A stretch of DNA of 64,000 bases from Abelmoschus esculentus (taxonomy: Eukaryota; Streptophyta; Magnoliopsida; Malvales; Malvaceae): positions 8,306,001-8,370,000 of the forward strand of contig JAUCBN010000024.1 in assembly GCA_035048815.1 (NCBI GenBank), read 5' to 3'. Under the pieces are notes generated by a model, which saw only the letters and a list, made by a program, of their open reading frames with translations, made no database searches and had not been told where the DNA came from. A program made the translations under genes and the position numbers. Shown in pieces: positions 1-10,024 of the stretch. How positions within the stretch are numbered: position 1 is the first letter of the stretch; every line of letters begins with the position of its first letter.

Positions 1-276
1 TAAGCTGAGATAGATGCCTATGTCAATTAGAGCTCAGACACTACCAAGCCAAGTATCCAACATGTCGGGGAAGATCCAGAGAATGAAGGAGGCACAAAGA
101 TAATGGACACTAAAAATGAAGGAGGAGAAGAGGTTAATACTCCAATGCAACGAGCAACACCAACGAGAGTTCAGCCACCAAGAAGAGCAAAGCCATCACC
201 ATCACCAAGGGTACAACAATCAACAACTAGATTAAGAAAACAAATTATGGAAGAAAGCCCTTCAAAATCACTATAA
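1..276 (+). pseudogene. B1 element: C-terminal end of the Athila-type 3' ORF (broken)
   Basis: This is the last 92 codons of the extra ORF that Athila-type elements carry between pol and the 3' LTR. Frame 1 runs to a TAA at 274-276. The tail, with MQRATPTRVQPP followed by a basic Pro/Ser/Gln-rich stretch and ending SPSKSL, matches position for position the family A tails at 13449 (MHRTPPSRVQP to SSSESL) and 59925. In-frame stops at 1-3 and 28-30 show it is dead. The rest lies left of the window. The family function is unknown; I infer a low-complexity C-terminal tail. The assignment rests on comparison inside this window. Confidence 0.65.
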
Positions 277-1171
277 TTTCTCTTCTTTTTACTTGTCGTT
301 CATATAATTGTTTTTTTTACTGCTTATATTTTGTTACCTACTGCCTTCCCCTAAATTAAGCATTGACGATAATGCTTGGTTTGAGTTTGGGGGTGTAGAC
401 TCACTGCCGAGACAATCTACTGTCGTGGCCTTGCCATGAAAAGGAAGTTTTTAATGATAAAATTTTTTGTTTTATATCCAATACTTTACTTGAAATTGTT
501 GCCTATACTCTTGCACTGCCCATCATCAGTATTGCTTTAGTTTATTCTTGAAGGAAATTGAAATCTTTCTCCTTACCATAGTTAGGTTCTATTTTGAAGA
601 CTTAATTCTTGGATACTTAAGGATAAAAACTTAGAAGCTTACTCTAAGGTTAAACTTTAAAACACTTTTGGGACTTGTTTGGCTATAGGAATTCTTTTAA
701 TGAACTTAGGTGATAAAGACTTAGATCTTTGGAAAAGTGACTAGAGGTGCCTATAACCAGCTCTAGGAGACACTCTTCTTTATGCTAGAGGTACCCAAAA
801 TTGGCTCTAGTATACATAAAAAAATAGAAAAAGAAAAAAAGGAGATAAGAAGGAGAAAACACAATACTTGAGGTGCCCGGAATTGGCTCAAGGAATTGTT
901 GTTTTAAGAAAGAGAACACTAAATCCAAGTCTATTTGTCTTGAACTTAGAGTTTATCTAAGAAGGCCTTTAACCAAACTTGCCCCCCAAAACGCACACAC
1001 TAACCTTATAGTTTGTCTTCTAGTTACACCCTTAGGTAACCGAAAGATTAAGTCTAAAAGATAGACATAGTGGGGAGAATAGATGGAAACATAAGACCAA
1101 AAGAGAATAGAGTTTGACAAATTGATGGTTTGCATTTCTTGAGGACAAACAATAGTTCGGGTTCGGGAGTG
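277..1171 (+). other. B1 element 3' untranslated region with three hairpins
   Basis: Non-coding 3' part of the B1 element. It holds three 26-nt stem-loops at 741-766, 785-810 and 867-892 (CTAGAG or CTTGAG, 14 nt, then CTCTAG or CTCAAG). A decayed copy of the family's PPT-proximal hairpin lies at about 1131-1153, and a purine-rich tract ends at 1171, immediately before the LTR. The same order occurs in the family A elements. A short stretch near 370-400 (TTTGGGGGTG) resembles a second polypurine tract. Confidence 0.6.
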
Positions 1172-2494
1172 TGAAAGTGCTCAACTCACTATCACTTTCT
1201 ACACTTTTCATAGGCACTTATCATCAATTTTACACCTACTTGAACCAATGCATGTACTTAATATGATATATTTAGGGATTATACCATTGAAGATAATATT
1301 TGTAGAAAAGGCATACTTTACTGCATTTTCATATATGTGTAGGAACAAGCATTGTTGAGGCAGCAGAATGAGGCCGAGACAGGACCTGATACCGAGGTAG
1401 CATAGGATAAAAAGCAATATGGCAGGCAAACTGAGGAGAAAATGTGGAGAACATTGCTGAACAAGAAGCCCAAGGATTGGAGCTGAACAATACATCAAAA
1501 GCCCAAGGGCAAGGCCACGCGGGAAAGAAACCTTCTAGAAGAACCAAACTTGGAAATATGTAACCTAGGCACATAACTTGTTCCCTACTCCAAGTTGTAC
1601 TCTATTTAGGAAAGGTTTTCCCTAGGCCAAACCTATATAAGGCATAGCCGTCTAAGGGACTAAGAGAGATGAATTTTGAGAGAGTTTACCCTATGAATAA
1701 TTCTTCCCATCATGTTCTAAGCTTTCTTAGAGTTTAGGTGAAAGTTGTTGAGTATTAGTGAGAGAAGATTGTATCTTGCTTTCTTGTTTCAATGCAAAAA
1801 AATATCAAAGTTTGCTTACTCTTTGTCATTCTTTGTTCTTGCATCCAAGCCCGAGAGGGAAGTTTGTAAGTAATCTATTTGTCTAGACTCGGGAGAGTTA
1901 GACTCACGAAAGGAGTAAGTGCTGTATTCAACTTGATTGGAGGATACTAACCCGGCCTAGGGATAGCTTAGAGTTTCAGCGGCTAAAAGAAGTGTGAGAT
2001 TGGTTTGTTGGTTATACTTGATTAACGTCGGGAGATATCATTAAGGACTGACCATCAACAGTGTTTTGACTTAGGGATAGGTGGAGCCATCAAAAGACAC
2101 TTTGCCGAACTTTTATAAATCTGCCCAAGAGTAAGGGATTTCCGCGGCAGAAAACACGTTGCTACCGAAGACAGTAATCTGCAGTAATGCTGAGGTAGTA
2201 CAGTACAATTGCATTGGACAGAAACAGATCAATCAAATCCACTATACAACACAACTAAATCCTGCCCTCTCTCAAATTTGATCTCATCTCATTTAATTTC
2301 CTTTAATTATTTTATTTAGTTTAATCAACACCCAAATTTAATTGTGTTTTTACTTTTGTTTTACAAAGCAAAAAGACCAAAAGAAGCATATTAAGTATAT
2401 CAATCCCTAAGGAGACGATAACTCGATAATATTTATCACCTTATTACTTGACGTGTACACTTACACTCCAATTATGGTTATTTAGCATGCATCA
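1172..2494 (+). repeat. B1 element 3' LTR
   Basis: LTR of family B, plus strand. It begins TGAAAGTGCTCA after the purine tract and ends GCATGCATCA. A TATA box (TATATAA, 1634-1640) lies upstream of the region that in all families here reads as leader. The right half, with the GAGACGATA and TTATTACTTGACG blocks, aligns with the LTRs at 45104 and 48302. The left 100 bp differ from those, so this is a subfamily. The 5' LTR of this element lies outside the window, so no target duplication can be tested. Confidence 0.75.
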
Positions 2495-3108
2495 TTCTCT
2501 CACAAACTAAATAAGACGTCTAGAATAAGTAAACTTTGATTTTGATTAAGAACAACTTAAATACTTAGATAAAATCTAAATCGTATCTCACAACCACAAA
2601 ACAAAATAAACCAAACCAATTACATCAATTCATGGTTGAGACCTAAAGATATACAAATAATAATCCCAAATTAACTCTCACAATTGACTCCCAAATTCGA
2701 CTCTCATATTCGATTCATGCCTTAGCTTGACCCCATACTCTTCCTTTTATAGGACTTGGCTTGGTCAAAGTTATTATGGATAAAAATGCATTTAAATTAG
2801 GAATAAAATAATTAAAAAGATAAATCTTTCATTAAAAATTCATCACAAATATCTCTTCAATTCTTCATTAATGAGGAAGAGTTTAATTTAGAAATAAATA
2901 GAATAAAAGAAATAATAATTTTTTTTATCTTTTCCTTAAATACTCATCTCCAATTGGAATCTTTATCTCTACAAAATCCTGTGTAATAATCTAAATCATT
3001 AGGATTTATTTCTTTTTTTTGTGCTTCTCTTCAAGTGATTATCCCGATTAATTGTCTTGACATGTAGTTTGGCATGTCCTTCAGAAATTCACCTCAATTA
3101 CCATGACA
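2495..3108 (-). repeat. Possible truncated Ty1/copia LTR, minus strand
   Basis: AT-rich sequence without ORFs. On the minus strand it starts TGTCATGG directly after CATGTGGGAGAT, the kind of GTGGGAG polypurine tract that precedes copia LTRs, and has a good TATA box (CTATAAAAGG, complement of 2743-2752). No matching PBS is seen at 2495, where the B1 LTR ends, so the remnant is truncated there. This is an inference from end motifs only; it could equally be another kind of repeat. Confidence 0.3.
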
Positions 3109-3402
3109 ATCTCCCACATGCTTCGGCAATTCCTATCCTGCACACAAAAAAATGTACATATGCAATATCTTTTTCCAAAAAATCGACTAAATTATGAAAT
3201 CAAACTTGACGACGAAGGAAATCATGAAAACATGTATAAATACTTAACAATGTAACTAAAATGTATATAAGTCTAACAATAATATGAGTGAAAGAGTATT
3301 AAAAATAGTACTTCGGAACACTCATCATTCTTGATTATACTTGGGCAAAATATTATATGAGAGAAACAACATTTTCCATCTTTTATTTCTAGTAACCTTT
3401 GT
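3109..3402. other. Unassigned AT-rich stretch
   Basis: No convincing ORF and no match to any other part of the window. If the LTR call at 2495-3108 is right, this is the 3' internal end of that element. Its right edge is where homology to family C gag begins (about 3403). Confidence 0.3.
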
Positions 3403-4190
3403 GAGGTTGAATGCCTCCTCGGGTGATTTGTCTAGCAAAGTTCCATTTGCCGAGGCATCTAGCATTATCCTCATTGGTGCATTGACTCCGTTGTAGAATA
3501 TTACGACTTGAGTCCAATCTTGAAATCCATGATTTGTACACTTACGAAGCAATCCCTTGCATCGATCCCAACATTCGCACATTGACTCGTCGTCACCTTG
3601 GAGAAAAGAAGCAATATCATTTTGAAGTTGAATATTGAGATTCGGAGGATTATACCGTAGCAAAAAAAACTCTTGCATAGATCAGCCCATGACTCCATCG
3701 ATCCGGATGGTACTCCACTCAACCATCCCCTTGCTCGACCACATAGAGAATAAGGAAATAGTTTGAGTTTCAACACGTCCTCATGAACTCCTTGATGACG
3801 GAATGAGTCACAAACTTCTAAAAATGTCATGATATGTTGCCTTGCATCTTCATGTGCCATACCTCCAAATTGCCCAATCGAGTTAAGCATGTTGAACATA
3901 ACTGGCTTAAGTTCAAAATGTGTAGCTGTAATTTCTGGTGCCACGATGCCAGGATTCAGATCATCTAAGATAGGATTTAAGGGATCCCTAATAGCTCTCG
4001 GTCTAGGTGCAACAACGTGATGATTTGCCACGACATTTTGAACTACTAGATCCTGAACTGGTGGGTCCATAGTTGTATGTTGAGTACGCCTTCTTTGACG
4101 AAATAAACGCTCATTTTCAGGCACTTTAGGATAGAGAGGTCCATCAGTAGACCGTCTGAACATGCACTGAAAAGAAAAACAAATAAACAA
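3403..4190 (-). pseudogene. gag: C0 element: truncated gag (N-terminal part)
   Basis: Athila-type Gag N-terminus. It reads from the M at 4190 (MFICFSFQCM; by comparison with C1 the likely start is the internal Met about nine codons later) through the capsid-like segment FELKPVMFNML and the GRARGWLSGVPSGS motif. An expanded A-run at 3661-3668 then shifts the frame, and the protein continues in another frame through WTQVVIFYNG and MLDASANGTLLDKSPEEAF. Homology to the C1 gag (41217-43010) stops abruptly near 3403 inside the segment equivalent to C1 residue 260. This gag lies downstream, in element orientation, of the LTR at 4288-6116. That LTR is therefore both the 3' LTR of C1 and the 5' LTR of this fragment. 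Confidence 0.85.
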
Positions 4191-4267
4191 GTAAAACTGG
4201 ACTAGAAAAATAAACTAAGCAAATAAAAAATGCCAAAAAAATGACAAATTTCAAATAGATAGATCCC

Positions 4268-4287
4268 TGGCAACAACGCCAAAAACT
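4268..4287 (-). other. C0 primer-binding site (tRNA-Asp type)
   Basis: On the minus strand the LTR end CACACCA is followed by AGTTTTTGGCGTTGTTGCC, a one-base variant of the Athila PBS TGGCGCCGTTGCC that pairs with the 3' end of tRNA-Asp. It marks 4288 as the end of a 5' LTR. Confidence 0.75.
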
Positions 4288-6116
4288 TGGTGTGTTCTGT
4301 GTAGTGCTTATAATTAATGTATGTGAACACACATATATGTGCAAGTATACACAGTCATGTAAGTAATAATAGGGTGAGTGAGTATCGTTCCCACGAGGAT
4401 CTAGTTTAAAGTGTACAATCAAATTTGTCAAGGCAAAAAGGGTTGTCACTAAAAAAATAAAGATAAAAACACAAGAAAATGGATATGTACGATGAAGGTG
4501 TAAGATGGAAATGCTATGGTAATTCTAGAGTGCAAACGACTAAAATATGCCAAGGCAAATTAGAATGGATGATGATGGCAAGATGGATGTATGAAAGTTA
4601 TATGTGAGTGTATGGCTGAGCGATTGCAAGATAGCAGGCAAAGTAAAGAAAGTAAATCGTAAATGCGAGGGCAAAAACAGGATGCAAAAACACGTTAAAC
4701 AATATATTGTACTTCTCCTCTATTGATGAACTCTCTCTAGGGAATGACTGATGGTGGCTTCTATGGTTTCCTACCCCTTACCCCTACCTAACCTAAAACT
4801 GCTATGGTGTATACTTACTCGACAGAGGTTTCTAAGGTATTCCCGCACTCTCGAGTCATAGGAACCTGACAAACTAAGATGCCATGGTATTTTCTCCTGT
4901 CACGCGAATGACACCCTAACCTATCGATAAAGTGCCCTCCTTTTGGTCGTTGAAGCCTTCACCTACGCCTCTCTCGAGTGCTCTAGGGTTCAACTAGGCC
5001 CTATTTGCAGTCTAGAACCCGTTGCTCACGTAGATCCTCCCTTAGCTCCTCTCGGATAATCTAAGGATCTATAGCTACGCCTCACTTGAGTGCTCTAGCA
5101 TGTATCTAAACCATGGACACTCTCGTGCCTCTTATAAAGCTTAAATAATTACCAAGAATGAGCAAAGTAAATATACAAACACTTTTCATGCAATATATTA
5201 AATAGAAACAAAAGTTAATCATCCATAAAAGCTACCACCGAAACAAGGTTACATGGTGGAGCCAAATGTTAAGAGTAATTAACCACATTAATCTTAAACA
5301 TCCAACATTAATCCTCATGAAAATATAAGAAAATAAAGCAAGGAAGGAGGACTAGAAGATACCCTCGGTGTGCACCGCCACCGGCTCTTCAACCACCATG
5401 GTCACCTTGGTGAGCTAGGTGCTTAGCTCACCACTCCCTTCGAGTGCTATCAATGGAGGTCCCTTTGGCCGAAAGTTGGAGGAGAAAGGTGGGAGCTTTC
5501 CGTCGCAAAGACCGCGGCAAAGGTCTCTCTTTTTTGTGTTTTCTCTCCCGAAAAAGCTTCTTTTTTGTATAGGTAACCATGTCTTTTAAAGAGGGTGAAA
5601 AACCCTAAAAGATATACAAAAATTTCTTTCTGCCCTCATTTTTGTCCTGACATTCCTACAGGACTGGAAGAGGTGACAGTGGTCCCCAACTGAAGTGGAA
5701 TGCTTATAGGCCATCTTCTTTGTGGTCCCCCATTATGGTGGCTGTAGCCAGCTGTAGTGGTTCCGATGGTCTGTGGTAGCACCAACTGACACTCTCATCA
5801 AAATATCTCTTTGTTGTTTAGCACAGCCCAGAAGTTCTCTAGCTTTTCCATGGCATTTTCCTTTTGCCATCCTTCTGAGAATGCCATGAAAAATTGCCTC
5901 AACTTTCGTTTTTGCTTCACCTGCACAACACCTCTAAAAAGGACTACCTTTCCCATTAAATATCACCTATTACCACCTCAAAATGCCAAGGCATGTTTAA
6001 ATGACTATATGCAATGTCATGAACCTAAATGCAACTAAATGATCCTATATGAGCCTAAGGACACTCAATAACTTAAGTAAAAAGGCCTAAAATATAGCCT
6101 TTTTACGGAGTTATCA
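4288..6116 (-). repeat. C1 3' LTR, shared with C0 as its 5' LTR
   Basis: In element orientation it starts TGATAACTCCG at 6116 and ends CACACCA at 4288. It is closely similar to 43138-44981 over its whole length, with small indels. On the minus strand the polypurine tract AAGTTTGGGGGTA precedes it and a PBS follows it, so one LTR serves two interiors. It includes several TCTCGAGTGCTCTAG repeats near 4970-5100. Confidence 0.85.
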
Positions 6117-6588
6117 TACCCCCAAACTTAAGCTATTGCTTGTCCCCAAGCAATAGATAGTAGCTAGCAGAGAAAGAATGTCATGACATTGTCAAAATCT
6201 AGGTAAGTAATAGGTTAGAGTTTCAACCCTCAGAAAATGTCATGGCATAAACATATAAGACTCGAAGAAATTGCAAGAACTTTGCCCTAGGACCAGGTCA
6301 GATGCGAGTGCGTGTGTGGATGAGTGAATCCTTTCCATGCTTAGTTAACTTAGAAAAATTCTAAGGAATGTTCACTATCCTAGCAGACCATATTTTCTAA
6401 TTTAAGCACGTTTTTGATACTCTCCATGTATATATATATATATATATATCTTTTTCTCTTTTTTTTTTAAATGCCAACAAGCTACTACGAGAGGAGCCAG
6501 CCTGTCACACTACCTTCTACTCATGCCATAACTATCATTTATTTAAACGCAGTATCTAGGAAATTCCATGGCAAGTTAAAAGTGTAGC
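6117..6588 (-). other. C1 3' untranslated region, LTR-proximal part, with PPT
   Basis: Polypurine tract at 6117-6129 (minus-strand AAGTTTGGGGGTA) and a perfect hairpin, ATTGCTTG then GGGA/TCCC loop then CAAGCAAT, at 6135-6154. TGTCATGACA (6179-6188) and TGTCATGGCA (6238-6247) are two of the dispersed dyads. A TA dinucleotide run of about 20 bp lies near 6428-6450. No ORF. Confidence 0.65.
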
Positions 6589-7937
6589 TGATGCGTGTAA
6601 TATAAGCGCAATTTGAGTACAAGTGTACACGTTGCCAAGTAATAAAATGATAAGTATATTGTGTATCGTCTCCACAGGGATTGGTATACTTAATATGTCT
6701 TCCCTAGTTCCCTTGCTCTTGAAAAGAAAGTAAAAACGCAAATAAGTTGATTTGTTTAATTAACTAAATAATTAAATAACAAAACATAAAATAAAAGGTT
6801 GAAGACGATATTAGAGAATGTGAGTAGGATCCAGTTGCGTCAACTAGTGGATTCAATTGATCTTCTTCTTATCCAATACAATCACACAACACTGCTTCGA
6901 TAGCATTACAGATACAATCTCGGCAGTATTGGTGTTCTTTGCCGCGACAATCTCTTGCTCTTGGGTAGAGGCATCAAAGTTCAGTAAAGTGTCCGTAAGT
7001 GACTCCGCTCATCTCTGAGTCAAAGTGTTGTTGATGACCAGTCCTTGACGATACCTTTCGGCGTAAATCAACGATAACTACCAACCAATCTAATACTTCT
7101 TTTAGCTATTGAAACTCTTAACCTATCTCTAGGCCGAGTTAGTGTCTACAACACCGTATTTATCCCTTTCGTGAATGAACACCTCTCGATGCTAGATAAA
7201 TATATTACTTACAAACTTCCCTTTCGAGCTTGAATGCAAGAACAAAGAATGGCAATAAGATAAGCAAACTTTGATATTATTATTACATAAGAACAAAGAT
7301 ACAAGAATCAATCTCCTCTCACTAATATCGAAAACCTTTACCTATCCCTAAGAATTTTAGAACATATTGTCGTTAAGTACAATTCTTAGGGAGAAGGATT
7401 TCTCTAAAAATCGGCTCTCCTAAACAATGTGGCCGGCTAAGGTATAAATAGTCTTAACCTAGGGCAAACCTTTCCTAAATAGACTTCTACTTGGAGTAAG
7501 GAACAAGTCTTCTTTAAGGAATCTGATATTTCCAAGTTTGCCGCCTTCTAGAAGGGTTTTCCCGCTTGGGCTTTGATTTGGGCTTTTAGTGTGCTAGCTT
7601 GGTCCAAATTGTGCGCTGCATCTTCTAGAATGTTCTCTATATTTTTATCTTTTATTTCGCCTCCATTGTTGGTGCTGCCACCCTGGATTCTATCGCGGTC
7701 TTGTCTTCTGCCTCGGCCTCAACATTGTTTCACTACCGTTTCTGCCCTGGATATTCCTGCATGTACAGAATATGTAATAATATCTACATTCTCTATAAAT
7801 ATTGACTTTGTAAGTAATGATAACGGAATATCCAAGATTTACGCAAAGAGTCCATATTTCGGTTCAAGTTGGTGTATAATAGATGCATAAAGTACCATGA
7901 GAAGGATAGTAAATAACTGCCTTTTAGGCACTCATCA
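6589..7937 (-). mobile_element. Solo LTR of family A in the C1 3' UTR
   Basis: A 1349-bp LTR beginning TGATGAGTGCC at 7937 and ending CACGCATCA at 6589 in element orientation. It is flanked by perfect 5-bp direct repeats GTAGC (6584-6588 and 7938-7942), with no PBS or PPT next to it. The second C element shows the unoccupied site at about 52886-52906, which confirms the insertion. It most likely arose by recombination between the two LTRs of an inserted element. Confidence 0.9.
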
Positions 7938-8439
7938 GTAGCGTCACCCTGTGCCTCTTTCAGTAACTCTTATGCACATGGAAATTCCATGGCATCGCGG
8001 AGTATCCCTCTACAGATATGTCCGGACATTTATTCTTATCTTTTAATGCTAAACTATTGGGGTTCTCTATTTACAATTCACTAAAGCATGCTAAGCTATT
8101 CAAGTTTATATTCTATAAAATTTTCTAACTTTCCTAAGCATGAAGAACATATACTCGTGTAATAATAAATTAAACACAAATACCCAAATCCCTAGGCAAG
8201 TTCCATTCAAATCCCAAGTTATGCATATTCAATTCAAGCATTGGCCATATAAGGTATATAATCATCGGGCATCACTAACTATAACACTAAAAACTTAACC
8301 TAACTTTCAAAAATGTCATGACATATTTCTACAACTACTGCTATTATGCATATGAAAAAGAGTAAAGAACGATACCTCCCCCAAACTTGACGAAAGCATT
8401 GCCCTCAATGCAACTAAAAAAACTATATTAAATGCAATG
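7938..8439 (-). other. C1 3' untranslated region, ORF-proximal part
   Basis: Continues the C1 3' UTR to the right of the solo LTR and aligns with 52900-53440 of C2. It contains TGTCATGACA at 8314-8323 and an ATGCAATGAAATG direct-repeat stretch near 8425-8460. No ORF. Confidence 0.55.
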
Positions 8440-10024
8440 CAATGAAATGAAATGCAATGGCATGTACCTTGGCTACTTTGGCGGTGTGGTGGCAACTCGA
8501 CGTGATGTTCGGCACTTCGATGGGGGTGGGCTGACATCAGGATCAGTCTCTAGATCGGCTCCCTGTGACTTGGACTTGCTAGCAGCTGAAGGTGGGGTAG
8601 GTTGCTTCCCAGCCGATATTTTGAGTTTACGTTTGGATTTCTTCCTCGAAGGAGAGGGCATTTGTGGCTCAACTGTCGGTGCTGCTGGTTGGTGCTCTTC
8701 TTGTTTGTTGTGCTGGTGGTACAGACGAGTCTTCAAAAAGTGAAGATATAAAGTCAGCTTCTTTTTCAGCGGTAGGGTTCGGTCGATCGTGAGTCTAAGC
8801 TTGCTCCTCTGAAAATATCACGACATTTTCGAGAGTTTGGTCATGAGCAGGTGACTGCGCTTCCTGTGCTTGCTTCTCGGTCTCTGGCTCAGTTGGTCGC
8901 ACCTCTTCAGACGGCTCAGCTGGTGATGGTACCTAATTTAGATCAGGTGCAGCTTGCTTGGTTGGAGTTGAAGCAACTGTAAATGTCGTTGCATTCCTTG
9001 TTGCAGTGGGCAATATTGAGTCCGGGAAAGCAGGGAATTCCTGATCGAGCCAAGGAAGTAGCTGTACCAGGTAAGCTTTGATGACTTCATATCTTTCCTT
9101 CGTATAAAGGAAGAATTCTTTGAGATCTTTGGACAGGTCATCTACTTTTTCTAGGGCATTCTTGGAAAGTTCCAGGGCTTCATCCTTATAGAATGGAGCT
9201 CTTCCTCTAGCAGCAGCAGTGTGTGATGATTCTGGCTACTCATCTACATTTTCCATCAAGGCGGTCACCTTGTCAGGGGTTAGACCTTTCATGCCTTCTA
9301 AAATTTCATCAAACTGATCCTCTGGTACATTCTTTTTGCGGCACAAAGCCGTGATCAAATTTGGGAACATGAGGGTGCTCTTAGGTCTTTTCCAACATGC
9401 GTGCATCTCTTGTACGATAATCCTTCCAACATCTATGGGGCAGCCATAGAGAATAGAGTGCAGCAGTATGAGGCGGGGCAAACTTACAATGGTGTGATGC
9501 GAAGTAGGAATCAACTTGTATCGAACAAAGTGGATCCATAACCGGGCGTTAGGAAGCAAAAACTCTCGGTTTACCATGCGTCGTGCTGCTTGCTGGCCAT
9601 TCTATTCTGTCCTGGGCAAACACAAATCCTCCTTCACCCTTTGGTAAGTCTCGTAATCAGCCTCTTCTTCTTTCTTGGCGTAGCAGTCCACTCCTTGGGG
9701 AATCTTGAAGAAGCGATTAATGGAAGTGTTGGTGAAGTGAATGTTTTTGCCCCGGACATAAATAGATTTCTGGTCCGGGCTGTGTATGTTGGCGTAAAAT
9801 TCACGTACTATGATGGCATTGACGGAGCTTGGATGGGCGGCGAACTTCTCTCAATGGTGTTGCGCCACCATATCTTTCACCTCTAGTCCCATCTCATCGG
9901 AGAGATTGAAGCCGAGTTCGAACAATATCCTTCGATTCTTGAAGCTTTTAAATCTTTCTTCCGCCTCTTGGTCTATAAAAACGGAAGAAGGTGGTGCGGA
10001 TCCTGAGGGTCTAGTTCGTACCAT
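8440..10024 (-). pseudogene. C1 3' ORF, putative plant transposon protein type (broken)
   Basis: Reads from an ATG at 10024 (MVRTRPSGS). The N-terminal half has the pattern of the protein family often annotated as putative plant transposon protein: IIVREFYANIHSP, then IYVRGKNI, then INRFFKIPQG. A helical middle (IIVQEMHACW, FPNLITALCRKKNVP) and an acidic, Glu/Pro/Thr-rich tail with a KSKRKLK basic patch follow. TGA at 9851-9853 and TAG at 9602-9604 fall in codons that look like Trp; C2 keeps Trp at the first site (HHWEQF). A TAG at 9236-9238 and further stops in the tail also interrupt it. It sits between integrase and the 3' LTR, where some Athila elements have an env-like ORF. No signal peptide or membrane segment is visible, so I do not call it env. 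Confidence 0.65.

Noticed and set aside
4144..4449. Signal-peptide-like hydrophobic ORFs (4144-4449, 42991-43350) upstream of gag
   Set aside because: They span the LTR/PBS boundary and are open by chance in AT-rich leader; the same place in other families is not open.
6428..6450. TA dinucleotide run as a functional element
   Set aside because: Simple microsatellite; the matching place in C2 lacks it.
8316..8743. Host gene candidates in the non-pol stretches
   Set aside because: Short overlapping frames on both strands, no splice-site pattern or conserved domain; all fall inside element 3' ORF or UTR.
8440..10024. Calling the 3' ORF an env gene
   Set aside because: The position fits Athila env-like ORFs, but no signal peptide, transmembrane segment or cleavage site is visible. 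The sequence instead looks like the plant transposon protein type with an acidic, low-complexity tail.
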